In this document: positions 37,621-46,162 of the stretch, piece after piece
How positions within the stretch are numbered: position 1 is the stretch's first letter
Layout: each line of letters opens with the position of its first letter
Origin: UBA6107 sp964533735
GTDB taxonomy: Bacteria > Chloroflexota > Anaerolineae > Anaerolineales > Anaerolineaceae
Direction: 5' to 3'
Assembly: GCA_964533735.1 (NCBI GenBank)
Contig: CAZHMD010000007.1
Span: 1 to 64,000, forward strand
DNA: 64,000 nucleotides
Program-made: the position numbers and the translations under genes
Notes under the pieces: model-generated
What the model was told of the DNA's origin: nothing
The model's database searches: none
What the model saw: only the letters and a program-made list of their open reading frames with translations

Positions 37621-39252
37621 GTGAAAAAGTTGCTTCTAAGATCAATGCTCGTGATCACACTATTTGCCATGGTCGTCAGTGCCTGTGCACCAGTGGCAAC
37701 GCCAACCGCCGCACCGACACAAGCGCCTACTGCAGCTCCCACCGAAGTTCCTACCCCGACTGAGATTCCGGTCACAGATATCGAATTGTGGGCGGGTGGT
37801 CGTGTTTCTGAGGCTGGTCCTCCCCCGGATGATTGGGTGGCGTACGACATCATCAGGGATAGCGCTAAAGTCAATCTTAAACTAGTGTTGTTACCTTCCA
37901 CCCAGGCAGACCAGGATACTAAAATAAACGCCGCCGCAGCCAGCAATTCACTGCCTGATATTTTCATGGTCAGCCGGGATGTCTGGTTCAAACTGGTGGA
38001 AGCCGGTCTGGTCGCCAATGTGGATGACCTGCTGCCATTGATGCCTGTTCGAACTGCCACTCACTATTACGACGCGGACCGCAACAAGCTGGCAACGTAC
38101 AATGGATCGATGTACGGTCTGCCTGATCCTGGTGCTTTACCTCAGACAGATTCACTTGTGATCCGCCAGGACTGGTTGGATAAGTTGGAACTGCAGGCTC
38201 CCAAGACAATCGATGAATTCATGACCGTTCTTAAAGCCTTCACTTTCGATGACCCGGATGGCAACGGTCAAAATGATACCTATGGGTTCTGCTCATTCAT
38301 TGATGGTTCAGGATTATCCCAGGCAGGTCTCGGTCCACGTTTCGATTTCATCTATGGAGCCTATGGAGTAGCAGGCGTCTGGAACCTTTCCAGCGCGGCT
38401 GAGATGGGGCTAAACGTTCGCAACCCGAACTTCATGAAAGCCACTGAATTCATCAAACAGATGAACGATGAAAAAGTGATCGACCCCGATTGGCCTACAT
38501 TGAAGAAAGACGAGTTCCGCGCACGCTGGAAACAGGGAAAATGCGGCATACTCCACGAAAACTTTGCCGCCCTGGCAAATAAATCCAACTACAAGGATTT
38601 CGACGAGAACTTCCCTGATGGTGTGTGGGTTCCTATGGATGCAATCGCTGGACCGGATGGCGATGCGTCAATGGGTGTCGTCATGAAGACAGCCCGCATC
38701 TACGCTGTGTCTCAGAAAGCCATTGACGAAGGCAAGGGAGAGGCTATCGCCCGCTTGTTGGAGTGGATGGCAAATGATGAAGGTTACTTCCTGCTGGGGT
38801 TTGGCGTCGAAGGGGTTAATTACATCAAAGATGCCAACGGTTATGTCATCACCGAAGGCATTGCACCAGAATTAGCCTGGACAAGCAAGGAAACCCAACC
38901 ATTAACGCAACTGGCAAACATGGTTTACGTCTTCTCCGAAGTTGAAATGCAAGCCCGCTATGTTGCCTACAAGACCAAGAATGGCCGTGATATGGATCCG
39001 AAAGCCTATTATGCTGCCTTCCTTGAAAAACCATTCACGCAGGCTACCGGTGCGAGCGTCATCAACCCGCCCGCGAACGCTGCTGATTTCGTACGCTTCT
39101 ACAGCGAAAACATTGTTCAGTTCGTCCTTGGTCAAAAACCGATCAATGAAGAAACCTGGGCAGAGTATATCGCCGGGCTGGACAGCCTGGGAGCCAAAGA
39201 ACTTGAAGCGGCGGCTAAGGAAACTCTGCTTAGTGCAGGGTTCATCAAATAG
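37621..39252 (+). CDS. Extracellular oligosaccharide-binding lipoprotein, LplA type
   Basis: A 543-residue family 1 solute-binding protein. The GTG at 37621 follows AGAGGTG and gives a clean lipoprotein signal (VKKLLLRSMLVITLFAMVVSAC) with a long Thr/Pro/Ala linker (PTAAPTQAPTAAPTEVPTP) before the folded domain. An open frame from 37564 would add residues before the signal and is rejected. LPDIFMVSRDVWFKLVEAG and the DPDGNGQNDTYGFC calcium-loop-like segment are typical of LplA/YtcQ proteins, which are longer than most sugar-binding proteins. It would deliver rhamnogalacturonan or galacturonan oligosaccharides to the two permeases upstream. A stable hairpin follows the stop codon. Confidence 0.92.
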   Translation: MKKLLLRSMLVITLFAMVVSACAPVATPTAAPTQAPTAAPTEVPTPTEIPVTDIELWAGGRVSEAGPPPDDWVAYDIIRDSAKVNLKLVLLPSTQADQDTKINAAAASNSLPDIFMVSRDVWFKLVEAGLVANVDDLLPLMPVRTATHYYDADRNKLATYNGSMYGLPDPGALPQTDSLVIRQDWLDKLELQAPKTIDEFMTVLKAFTFDDPDGNGQNDTYGFCSFIDGSGLSQAGLGPRFDFIYGAYGVAGVWNLSSAAEMGLNVRNPNFMKATEFIKQMNDEKVIDPDWPTLKKDEFRARWKQGKCGILHENFAALANKSNYKDFDENFPDGVWVPMDAIAGPDGDASMGVVMKTARIYAVSQKAIDEGKGEAIARLLEWMANDEGYFLLGFGVEGVNYIKDANGYVITEGIAPELAWTSKETQPLTQLANMVYVFSEVEMQARYVAYKTKNGRDMDPKAYYAAFLEKPFTQATGASVINPPANAADFVRFYSENIVQFVLGQKPINEETWAEYIAGLDSLGAKELEAAAKETLLSAGFIK

Positions 39253-39268
39253 ACTGATCAAACCAAAT

Positions 39269-39298
39269 GAGGCGGGCGGGTAACAAAACGCCCGCCTC
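39269..39298 (+). other. Strong intercistronic hairpin after the LplA-type lipoprotein gene
   Basis: A perfect 10-bp GC-rich stem (GAGGCGGGCG / CGCCCGCCTC) with a 10-base loop starts 16 bp after the stop codon. No T run follows, and the glycosidase gene begins 14 bp later. It probably stabilises the lipoprotein mRNA or lowers expression of the downstream genes. Confidence 0.75.
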
Positions 39299-39312
39299 TA
39301 AATGGATAAAAA

Positions 39313-40677
39313 ATGTCTTCAATTCAATTGCGCATAGCCTACATCGGTGGTGGAAGCCGCGAATGGGCGCGTAAACTGATGCTTGATCTGGCGCTGTGTC
39401 CTGAGTTAACAGGAGATATCGCACTATATGATATCGATCAGGAGTCAGCCCGCTTAAATGAGCAATTAGGGAATTGGATACAAAGCCAGCCTGGCAGCAT
39501 ATCAAAGTGGGTGTACCATGCAGTCAATACTTTGGAAGAAGCATTAATTGGAGCAGATTTTATCATCATCTCCATCCAACCGGGACCCCTGGAAGTGATG
39601 GCTGAAGAAATCGCCATAGCGGAGAAACATGGTTTGTTCTTCCCGGTTGGTGATACCAGCGGTGCACCCGGATTAATCCGCGGGCTGCGTTCCGTAAAAA
39701 TTATTGAAGGTTTTGCAAAAAAAATCAGCCAGATTTGCCCCAAAGCCTGGGTGATCAATTACACCAATCCGATGAGTATTTGTGTGAACACGCTCACTAA
39801 GGTTGCTCCTGGGCTAAAAGTATTTGGTTGCTGCCACGAGGTATTTGCAGTTCAGCAGCTTCTTGCCAGCCTCGTCAGTGAGTATTGGAGAGTACCAATG
39901 CCGGCCAGGGATGAAATCAAAGTGAACGTGCTGGGGATAAACCATTTCACCTGGTTCACGAAGGCTTCCTGGAACAACCGCGACCTGTTTGATCTTGTCA
40001 ATCACCATATCGCGCAACCGGGTGTCATCAGGGACTATTCCCGCGAAGAGGTCGAAAGTTGGCACGATTGGTTTAAGAGCGTTCACCAGATCAAATACCG
40101 GTTATTCCAGCATTTTGGCATCCTGCCCGCAGCCGGCGACCGTCACCTGGTCGAATTTCTTCCAGCATTCATCCAATCTCCAGAATTGTTATTCAAATAC
40201 GGCATCATTCGCACCCCGGTCAGTTACCGCATTGCCCGTTGGAAAGCCGCCCCGCAGAAAACCCGGGATATTCTCTCAGGTAAAACTGCCTTGGAGATCA
40301 AACCCAGCGGTGAGGAAGGAGTGAGGCAAATCAAGGCACTGGTAGGTTTGGGAGATTTGATCACCAACGTAAATTACAGGAACCTGGGTCAGGTTTCGAA
40401 TCTACCCAGGGATGTGGTGGTGGAAACCAATGCCCTTTTCCAAATGAATGAAGTCCACCCGATCGCATCAGGATCAATACCAGATTCATTATTGCCTCTG
40501 CTTAGCAGGCTTTGCACCAATCAGGACTTTGTAGTTGAAGCTGCACTCACGGGAAACATGAAACAGGCATTCCAGGCGGTCTACCTGGACCTAACCAATT
40601 CATTAACCATTGATCAAACCTGGTCAATGTTTACTGAATTAATCGCTGCAAACAAGGAATATATACATTTAGCATGA
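39313..40677 (+). CDS. Glycoside hydrolase family 4 (probable alpha-galacturonidase, LplD-like)
   Basis: A 454-residue NAD- and Mn-dependent glycosidase. The Rossmann motif is at the N-terminus (RIAYIGGGSREWARKLMLDL), followed by IALYDIDQESARL, VINYTNPMSICVNTLTK and GCCHEVFAVQQLL, where the Cys and His bind Mn, and VLGINHFTWF. GH4 enzymes oxidise C3 of the substrate, cleave by elimination and reduce again. The family covers alpha-glucosidases, alpha-galactosidases and alpha-galacturonidases; the CHEV motif does not by itself settle which. The Lpl-type importer before it and GH105/GH28 genes after it favour galacturonide as substrate. No signal peptide: it acts on imported oligosaccharides. 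Confidence 0.85.
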   Translation: MSSIQLRIAYIGGGSREWARKLMLDLALCPELTGDIALYDIDQESARLNEQLGNWIQSQPGSISKWVYHAVNTLEEALIGADFIIISIQPGPLEVMAEEIAIAEKHGLFFPVGDTSGAPGLIRGLRSVKIIEGFAKKISQICPKAWVINYTNPMSICVNTLTKVAPGLKVFGCCHEVFAVQQLLASLVSEYWRVPMPARDEIKVNVLGINHFTWFTKASWNNRDLFDLVNHHIAQPGVIRDYSREEVESWHDWFKSVHQIKYRLFQHFGILPAAGDRHLVEFLPAFIQSPELLFKYGIIRTPVSYRIARWKAAPQKTRDILSGKTALEIKPSGEEGVRQIKALVGLGDLITNVNYRNLGQVSNLPRDVVVETNALFQMNEVHPIASGSIPDSLLPLLSRLCTNQDFVVEAALTGNMKQAFQAVYLDLTNSLTIDQTWSMFTELIAANKEYIHLA

Positions 40678-40757
40678 TCATGTGGAATTTCTACTCTAAA
40701 TCCACCTTTGAAATGGAAGAGGAAATACAGGAAGAAGTAAACAGCAACAAGAATTGA
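40674..40757 (+). CDS. Possible 27-residue small ORF overlapping the GH4 stop
   Basis: ATG at 40674 overlaps the GH4 stop codon in the ATGA arrangement used elsewhere in this window for coupled genes. It encodes 27 residues beginning MIMWNFYSKSTFEMEEE, very acidic in the middle, ending at TGA 40755-40757. There is no separate ribosome site. It may be chance in the 117-bp gap before the GH105 gene, and nothing is known of such a product. Confidence 0.22.
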   Translation: MIMWNFYSKSTFEMEEEIQEEVNSNKN

Positions 40758-40794
40758 TCAAATCCATTCAAATCGTGTTTATTGGCAGGTTTAC

Positions 40795-41922
40795 ATGTCA
40801 CAAGTTGCTTCAACAAAAATCATTATCAAGAATTCATGGGCTAATCGTATGGCAGAATCCATCCTGCCGGATTACGGGGAGTCCGAATGGCAATGGCACT
40901 ATGAACACGGTTTATTCCTATTTGCGTTAGCGTCCATTGAAAACTCTCATTTTAATGATTTTATTCAAAAATGGATTGACCACTTTATTTCACCTTCAGG
41001 AATAATCCGCACCTATAAAATCGAGGAATATAACCTGGATCAGATAAATCCCGGAAGAGTATTGTTTCAGTTCTTGAAAAGAACCGGCGAGAGCCGCTAT
41101 GAGAAAGCGCTGCGATCGTTGCGAAACCAATTGGAAGGACAACCTCGCGGACCCAGTGGAGGTTTATGGCATAAGCGGATCTACCCGAACCAGATGTGGT
41201 TGGATGGTTTGTATATGGCAGAACCATTTAACGCCGAGTACGCGTCTACTTTCAATGAACCAGTAATCTACGATGATATTACCCATCAGTTTATCGTTTT
41301 GGAACAACATGCCCGTGACCCTCAAACTGGATTGCTCTATCACGGCTGGGATGAATCAAAAGTGCAAAAATGGGCTCATCCTGAGACAGGCTGTTCGCCT
41401 CAATTTTGGGGACGGGCAATTGGATGGTTCGTTATGGCCCTGGTTGATGTCCTGGATTACCTGCCTGAATCACACCCTGATTATCCGAAGTTGGTGGGTA
41501 TGCTTGCCCGGATTTCGCAAGCGCTGGTTCGCTACCAGGACCTTGAAAGTGGGTTGTGGTACCAGGTTGTGAACCTGCCCGGGAAACCCGGTAATTACCT
41601 CGAATCTTCCGTTTCGGCTATGCTGGTATACAGTTTTAGCAAGGCAGTGCGTAAAGGCTGGCTGGATGAAGAGTATTTTTCTTCCGCCAGGCGCGCATAT
41701 CACGGCTTGCTCGAAAAAATGATTCGATTGGAACCGGATGGCAGACTCACCCTGCAGAATATTTGCGGTGTCGCTGGACTCGGCGGTGAGCCTTACCGGG
41801 ACGGCTCCTATGAATACTATATTCGCGAGCCGGTCGTTCCGAATGATTTCAAGGGTGTTGGAGCCTTTATTCTGGCAGCTCTTGAAATGGAAAAACACGA
41901 AGCTGTGGATACGGCGGATTAA
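40795..41922 (+). CDS. Unsaturated rhamnogalacturonyl hydrolase, GH105 (YteR/YesR-like)
   Basis: A 375-residue cytoplasmic enzyme that removes the unsaturated galacturonate from the non-reducing end of lyase-made rhamnogalacturonan or galacturonan oligosaccharides by hydrating the double bond, releasing 5-keto-4-deoxyuronate. The (alpha/alpha)6 barrel is recognised from WQWHYEHGLFLFALA, HKRIYPNQMWLDGLYMAEPF with the catalytic Asp, LLYHGWDESKVQKWA, FWGRAIGWFVMALVDVL and VCGVAGLGG-like IFGVAG spacing near the end. Length matches YteR (373). No signal peptide. It follows GH4 and precedes GH28 in one transcript; its product is the substrate of the isomerase at 43409. Confidence 0.9.
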   Translation: MSQVASTKIIIKNSWANRMAESILPDYGESEWQWHYEHGLFLFALASIENSHFNDFIQKWIDHFISPSGIIRTYKIEEYNLDQINPGRVLFQFLKRTGESRYEKALRSLRNQLEGQPRGPSGGLWHKRIYPNQMWLDGLYMAEPFNAEYASTFNEPVIYDDITHQFIVLEQHARDPQTGLLYHGWDESKVQKWAHPETGCSPQFWGRAIGWFVMALVDVLDYLPESHPDYPKLVGMLARISQALVRYQDLESGLWYQVVNLPGKPGNYLESSVSAMLVYSFSKAVRKGWLDEEYFSSARRAYHGLLEKMIRLEPDGRLTLQNICGVAGLGGEPYRDGSYEYYIREPVVPNDFKGVGAFILAALEMEKHEAVDTAD

Positions 41923-41946
41923 TCGTACACAATAGATGGATATTGA

Positions 41947-43233
41947 ATGACTGAACGTTTTTTTTCACCCATTGAATTTGGCGCTGCAGGAGATGGCAAA
42001 ACACTCGATACTGCAGCCATTCAGGCTGCCATTGACCAGTGTGCTGCTCAAGGGGGGGGAACAGTTCAAATCCCTTCAGGGAATTTTCTTACAGGCGCAA
42101 TATTTTTTCATGATGATATTACACTTCACCTGGAAGCCGGGGCTGTACTTCTAGCGAGTCAAAATCCGGCAGATTATCCGGTCACACGCAACCGCTGGGA
42201 AGGTGTGGAACAACTGACTTACTCCCCCATATTGGCGGGAAATGACCTTAAAAATATCAGTGTTACCGGCAGAGGCACAATCGACGGACAGGGGGAATTA
42301 TGGTGGAAGAGATATACCGATAAGGACCTAGAATATCCGCGTCCCCGCATGATCGGCTTCGCTGACTGTAAAAACGTGTTCATCGAAGGAATTACACTCA
42401 AGAATTCGCCGGCTTGGACGGTCAACCCTGTGCGATGTGAAAATGTCATCATCCGCGGAGTTACCATCTTGAACCCGCCGGATTCCCCAAACACAGACGG
42501 TATTAACCCGGACTCATGCAGACTGGTTCGCATAATGGATTGTTATGTGAGCGTTGGTGATGACTGCATAACGATAAAATCAGGCACGCAATTCGAACAT
42601 CCTCACCGGCGGGCAGCCTGCCGCGACATCGTCATCACCAATTGCATTTTGGAACGGGGGCACGGCGCAGTTGTCATCGGCAGCGAGATGAGCGGGGATG
42701 TGCAGAATGTGGTTATCTCCAATTGTTTGTTCATCGCGACAGATCGCGGTATCCGCATGAAGTCTCGCCGCGGACGTGGGGGAGTGGTGGAGAATATAAA
42801 CGTCAGCAATATCATCATGGATCGTGTTCTGTGCCCTTTTACCATGAATCTGTATTACCACTGTAACGGTGCCAAAGGAGACAAGGTCGTTTCCGACAAG
42901 AATGCTCGTCCGGTGGACGAGGGCACACCAGCTTTCAGAAATATCCATTTCAGTCATGTCAATGCAACTGGCGCGAGTATCGCAGCCGGATATTTATACG
43001 GACTGGCAGAAATGCCCCTGGAAGATATTTCCCTTACAGATGTTTCAATTGAGATCTCACAAAATGCCGCTCCCGGTTACCCTGAAATGGCGGATGACAT
43101 TCCATTGATGTCCCGGGCGGGGTTCTTCATTCGTAATGCACGTAAGCTTCGACTGGATCGCGTACGGGTGGTCGGTCAAATTGGTGCGGCATTCGATTTG
43201 GATGATTCTGTTGATGCAGAAATCCGACCCTGA
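41947..43233 (+). CDS. Glycoside hydrolase family 28 (polygalacturonase type)
   Basis: A 428-residue right-handed beta-helix enzyme that hydrolyses alpha-1,4-galacturonan or rhamnogalacturonan. All four GH28 signatures are present: NTDGIN near 182, GDDCITIKSG near 203, GHGAVVIGSE near 237 and RGIRMKS near 266, supplying the three catalytic Asp, the His and the Arg/Lys. The N-terminus FGAAGDGKTLDTAAIQAAI is the usual entry into the helix. There is no signal peptide, so it acts on imported oligosaccharides, probably as an exo-enzyme releasing galacturonate that enters the UxaC route. It begins 24 bp after GH105. Confidence 0.92.
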   Translation: MTERFFSPIEFGAAGDGKTLDTAAIQAAIDQCAAQGGGTVQIPSGNFLTGAIFFHDDITLHLEAGAVLLASQNPADYPVTRNRWEGVEQLTYSPILAGNDLKNISVTGRGTIDGQGELWWKRYTDKDLEYPRPRMIGFADCKNVFIEGITLKNSPAWTVNPVRCENVIIRGVTILNPPDSPNTDGINPDSCRLVRIMDCYVSVGDDCITIKSGTQFEHPHRRAACRDIVITNCILERGHGAVVIGSEMSGDVQNVVISNCLFIATDRGIRMKSRRGRGGVVENINVSNIIMDRVLCPFTMNLYYHCNGAKGDKVVSDKNARPVDEGTPAFRNIHFSHVNATGASIAAGYLYGLAEMPLEDISLTDVSIEISQNAAPGYPEMADDIPLMSRAGFFIRNARKLRLDRVRVVGQIGAAFDLDDSVDAEIRP

Positions 43234-43408
43234 TCCGACTGATATACTAAAGCATGGTGGACATCGACCACGTAAGTATCTCTGTAAGAAATGCAGATCG
43301 GATCAAATGGGTTCAAGCAGACCGGAAGAGCAAGTAACGAAATTTCCCCATTCCTAACGTGAATGTTGTATCGGCTGAGAGGCGCGACAATCGAATAAGG
43401 AGAAGAAA
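43234..43408 (+). other. Gap between GH28 and the isomerase gene
   Basis: 175 bp without a convincing gene. Short open frames exist but have no ribosome site or family resemblance. No terminator hairpin or clear promoter was found, so the downstream genes are probably read from the same transcript. An AAGGAG ribosome site is at its right end. Confidence 0.4.
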
Positions 43409-44230
43409 ATGAAATATCATACAGTTCTAGCTGCGAACCAGGGAATGAATAAACCGGCGATCAATCCTTGTAAACTGCTCGATTTTGGATTATTGAAATT
43501 ATCCGCGGGTGGAGCCATATCCGCGGAAAGTGGGGAACGGGAAATATTGGCTGTCCTGTTTGGCGGAAAAGCAAGTTTTGAAATAAATGGTAAGAATTTT
43601 GGGAGCATAGGCGGACGGCCAAATGTTTTTTCCGGAAAACCGCATTCAGTTTATATACCCGCAGGTGCAACTTACACTATCCATGCGGATACGAATGTTG
43701 AGATCGGCATGCCGAGTGCTCCGAGTGAGCAAAGCGAGATCGAACCATACGTCATCGCACCTGATAAAGTGGTGAGTGGTGCCTGGGGAGCTGCAAATTT
43801 TAAACGTTACTTCAATCAAATTCTCACCTCCTCGTCCCAGCCGGAATTGCCGGCGCGCCGCCTGATCGTCGGAGAGACCTTCACCCCCAGCGGCAACTGG
43901 AGCACTTATCCGCCGCATAAACATCAGCTGGAGGATTTGCCCAGGGAGGCTTTCCACGAGGAAATGTATTACTTCAAAGTGAACCCCGGGGATGGATTTG
44001 GAATTTGTCATTATTACAATGAAGAAGGTGAAGAGGAAAATTTCACTATCCGGGATAACAGCATCCACATGATGCCGCGAGGCTACCACACGGTGGTTTC
44101 TGCCCCTGGATATACCACTTATTACCTGTGGTTCCTGGCAGGCAACCAGCGCATCCAGGGCGCGGTCGAAGACCCGACACTGGCATGGGTAGGGAAGACT
44201 GTAGCCATGTTAAAGGAACTGGGACATTAA
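43409..44230 (+). CDS. IolB/KduI-superfamily isomerase (probable 5-keto-4-deoxyuronate isomerase)
   Basis: A 273-residue bicupin metal enzyme. The C-terminal half carries the metal site GNWSTYPPHKHQ with following EEMYYFKVNPGDGFG, matching IolB (5-deoxy-glucuronate isomerase) more closely than classical KduI. The N-terminal half has GGKASFEINGK and SVYIPAGATYTIH. The pathway slot, between GH105 (which releases 5-keto-4-deoxyuronate) and KduD, requires a KduI activity, and no other candidate is in the locus. IolB acts on 5-deoxy-glucuronate, chemically close to the KduI substrate, so a shifted specificity is plausible. AAGGAG precedes the ATG. Family assignment is firm; the reaction is inferred from context. 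Confidence 0.82.
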   Translation: MKYHTVLAANQGMNKPAINPCKLLDFGLLKLSAGGAISAESGEREILAVLFGGKASFEINGKNFGSIGGRPNVFSGKPHSVYIPAGATYTIHADTNVEIGMPSAPSEQSEIEPYVIAPDKVVSGAWGAANFKRYFNQILTSSSQPELPARRLIVGETFTPSGNWSTYPPHKHQLEDLPREAFHEEMYYFKVNPGDGFGICHYYNEEGEEENFTIRDNSIHMMPRGYHTVVSAPGYTTYYLWFLAGNQRIQGAVEDPTLAWVGKTVAMLKELGH

Positions 44231-44263
44231 CCCCCTGATTGGATTGCGTTAGGAAGGGCACCT

Positions 44264-45031
44264 ATGATGATTCTGGAAAAGTTCAAATTGGATGGCAAAG
44301 TAGCTTTAATCACTGGAGCCGGGCAGGGCTTGGGGCAGGGAATGGCACTGGCATTGGCTGAAGCTGGTGCAGATATCGTTGGCCTGGACCGCGGCAGCAG
44401 TGATTCTACTGGCGCAGCCGTTCTCGCGCTTGGCAGAAAATATAAACAGGTTGTTTGTGACCTCGCTAAAGCCAGTGTAGCTGACCTCAACCGGATAGTT
44501 GCTGATGTTGTGGCTGAAATGGGGCACCTGGAAATCCTGGTGAACAACGCCGGAATAATTCGGCGTGCACCGGCAGTGGATTTTTCCGAGGCAGAATGGG
44601 ACGATGTCATACAAATTGACCTGAAAGCGGCTTTCTTCCTATCCCAGGCAGCCGCGCGGGTAATGATCCCGCAGGGTCATGGAAAGATCATCAATATCGC
44701 CTCCATGTTGTCGTTCCAGGGTGGGATTATTGTGCCTTCATATACTGCCGCCAAGAGCGGCATCGCCGGCATCACCCGGGCGCTTGGGAACGAGTGGGCG
44801 TCCAAAGGATTAAACGTGAACGCCATCGCGCCGGGATACATGGCAACAGAAAATACGGCCGCCTTGCGGGCGAACGAACAGCGCGCACCAGCCATCCTCG
44901 AGAGGATTCCCGCTGGAAGGTGGGGATCACCGGATGATCTGAAAGGGGTAACGGTATTCCTGGCGTCAGAAGCATCCGATTATCTCCAGGGAGCTATCAT
45001 CCCGGTGGACGGCGGCTGGCTGACGAGATAA
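44264..45031 (+). CDS. kduD: 2-dehydro-3-deoxy-D-gluconate 5-dehydrogenase (KduD), SDR family
   Basis: A 255-residue classical short-chain dehydrogenase. It reduces 2,5-diketo-3-deoxygluconate to 2-keto-3-deoxygluconate (KDG). Cofactor motif VALITGAGQGLGQGMA, NNAGIIRRAPAVDFSEAEWD, catalytic Ser in NIASMLSFQGG and Tyr-Lys in PSYTAAKSGIAG are all present; NVNAIAPGYMATENT and PAGRWGSPDDLKG are typical KduD segments. The initiator may be either of the two consecutive ATGs at 44264 and 44267. It ends the first pectin transcript, with a terminator 24 bp downstream. Its product would be used by the kinase at 53528. Confidence 0.9.
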   Translation: MMILEKFKLDGKVALITGAGQGLGQGMALALAEAGADIVGLDRGSSDSTGAAVLALGRKYKQVVCDLAKASVADLNRIVADVVAEMGHLEILVNNAGIIRRAPAVDFSEAEWDDVIQIDLKAAFFLSQAAARVMIPQGHGKIINIASMLSFQGGIIVPSYTAAKSGIAGITRALGNEWASKGLNVNAIAPGYMATENTAALRANEQRAPAILERIPAGRWGSPDDLKGVTVFLASEASDYLQGAIIPVDGGWLTR

Positions 45032-45054
45032 TTTCTTAATTAATAATTAGACTT

Positions 45055-45080
45055 CCCGGACTCAATCCGGGTTGTTTCTT
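45055..45080 (+). terminator. Intrinsic terminator after kduD
   Basis: CCCGGA (45055-45060) and TCCGGG (45066-45071) form a 6-bp stem with a 5-base loop, followed by TTGTTTCTTT. It closes the rightward transcript and faces the end of the leftward LacI gene. Confidence 0.65.
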
Positions 45081-45117
45081 TATAAGGTTGGGTCATTTTA
45101 TTCTGCAATAGAGAGAA

Positions 45118-46125
45118 TCAACCTGATCCCCTTATCACCAGTTCGGGCTTGATGACGATTTTCCGATTTATATCAGCATCCATCCCGTCATTATCGAGGA
45201 AAAAGGGTATTGTTAGGCATCCTATATCGTACTGGTTCACGCGCAAGGTGCTCAGCGCGGGATCAACCAGTGACGCCAGGGGAACATCATCCGCGCCAAT
45301 GATGGCGATCTCCGCAGGAACCTTTTTCCCTCTTTGTTTGCACGCCTGCAAGGCACCTACTGCCACAAGGTCGTTATAGGCAAGGATGGCATCAATGTTT
45401 GGGTGGGATTCCAAAAGTTTCATGGTGGCGTCTAATCCGCTTTGTAGAGTTGGCTGGCAGTGGATTACGCGTGATTTATCCACTGGAAAACCGGCTGCCT
45501 TCATGCCAGCATGAAAACCACTTTTCCGCCGTTGACCGCTGTGAGAGGATTCAGGTCCGGCGATAAAAGCCATCTGTTTTCTGCCAGTTTCAACAAAGTG
45601 CTGCACAGCCATTTCGGCACCGGCATGATCATCTACATTTATTGTGGACACGTTCGGGTGAGGGACATCCAGATCGCGGTTTACCAGCACCATCTGGGAG
45701 AATCGGTCAACATACACCAGCAGCTCCTCCTGCGGCAGGCGGGAACTGCACAGGATGACACCATGAACTTCCTTTTGCCACAGCGATTCCAGCGCGGATC
45801 TCTCGCGTTCAATGCTCTCAGCACTGTTAACCAGGAATACACTGAAGCCATTTTCAAAGGCTGCGTCTTCTGCGCCGTGGGCGATGTGAGCGAAGAAAGG
45901 ATTTGAGACATCCGGAACGACCAGCCCAAGCGTATTTGTTTGGCGGGTGGCCAGGCTGCGGGCGATCTGGCTGGGTTGGTAATTCATCTTCCTGGCAAGA
46001 TCCAGGATGCGTGCCCGGGTTTCTTCCCCGATCCCTTCCCGGCCGTTGATGGCGCGGGAAACGGTCATAAGGGACACCCCAGCTGCTTTGGCAACGTCCA
46101 CCACGGTTATGCGTTTTTTCTTCAT
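45118..46125 (-). CDS. LacI family transcriptional regulator of the hexuronate genes
   Basis: A 335-residue repressor. The N-terminal helix-turn-helix is canonical (ITVVDVAKAAGVSLMTVSRAINGREGIGEETRARI, in two parts), with the hinge helix at QIARSLATRQ, and a sugar-binding core with TLGLVVPDVSNPFFAHIA, DAILAYNDLVAVGALQA and EIAIIGADDVPLASLVDPALS. It is divergent from uxaC. A perfect 32-bp palindrome built from two copies of GTTAGCGCTAAC lies in the 93-bp gap and is almost certainly its operator, placed to repress both directions. The inducer is likely a uronate or pathway intermediate. Unlike the hybrid regulator at 31979 this is a plain one-component regulator, so the two halves of the pectin locus have different control. 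Confidence 0.93.
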   Translation of the reverse strand: MKKKRITVVDVAKAAGVSLMTVSRAINGREGIGEETRARILDLARKMNYQPSQIARSLATRQTNTLGLVVPDVSNPFFAHIAHGAEDAAFENGFSVFLVNSAESIERERSALESLWQKEVHGVILCSSRLPQEELLVYVDRFSQMVLVNRDLDVPHPNVSTINVDDHAGAEMAVQHFVETGRKQMAFIAGPESSHSGQRRKSGFHAGMKAAGFPVDKSRVIHCQPTLQSGLDATMKLLESHPNIDAILAYNDLVAVGALQACKQRGKKVPAEIAIIGADDVPLASLVDPALSTLRVNQYDIGCLTIPFFLDNDGMDADINRKIVIKPELVIRGSG

Positions 46126-46156
46126 GCACTACTCTTCCCAAAAATCATAAATTGAT

Positions 46157-46162
46157 TATAAT
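46157..46162 (+). promoter_or_regulatory. -10 box of the uxaC promoter
   Basis: A perfect TATAAT ends exactly where the 32-bp palindrome begins, so a bound repressor would cover the transcription start. A -35 hexamer is not clear. The reverse strand also has AT-rich -10-like sequence here for the lacI-type gene. Confidence 0.5.

Noticed and set aside
37700..37770. Repetitive codons resembling a short tandem repeat
   Set aside because: They encode the Thr/Pro/Ala linker of a lipoprotein, normal for this group, not a repeat array or CRISPR.
43254..43337. 28-codon frame beginning MVDIDHVSISVRNAD after GH28
   Set aside because: Considered as a frameshifted GH28 tail, but GH28 already has a natural end and all motifs; no ribosome site supports a separate gene.
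43136..43357. Open frame with a KYLCKKC zinc-finger-like segment
   Set aside because: It overlaps the end of the GH28 gene in another frame, has no ribosome site and only one Cys pair.
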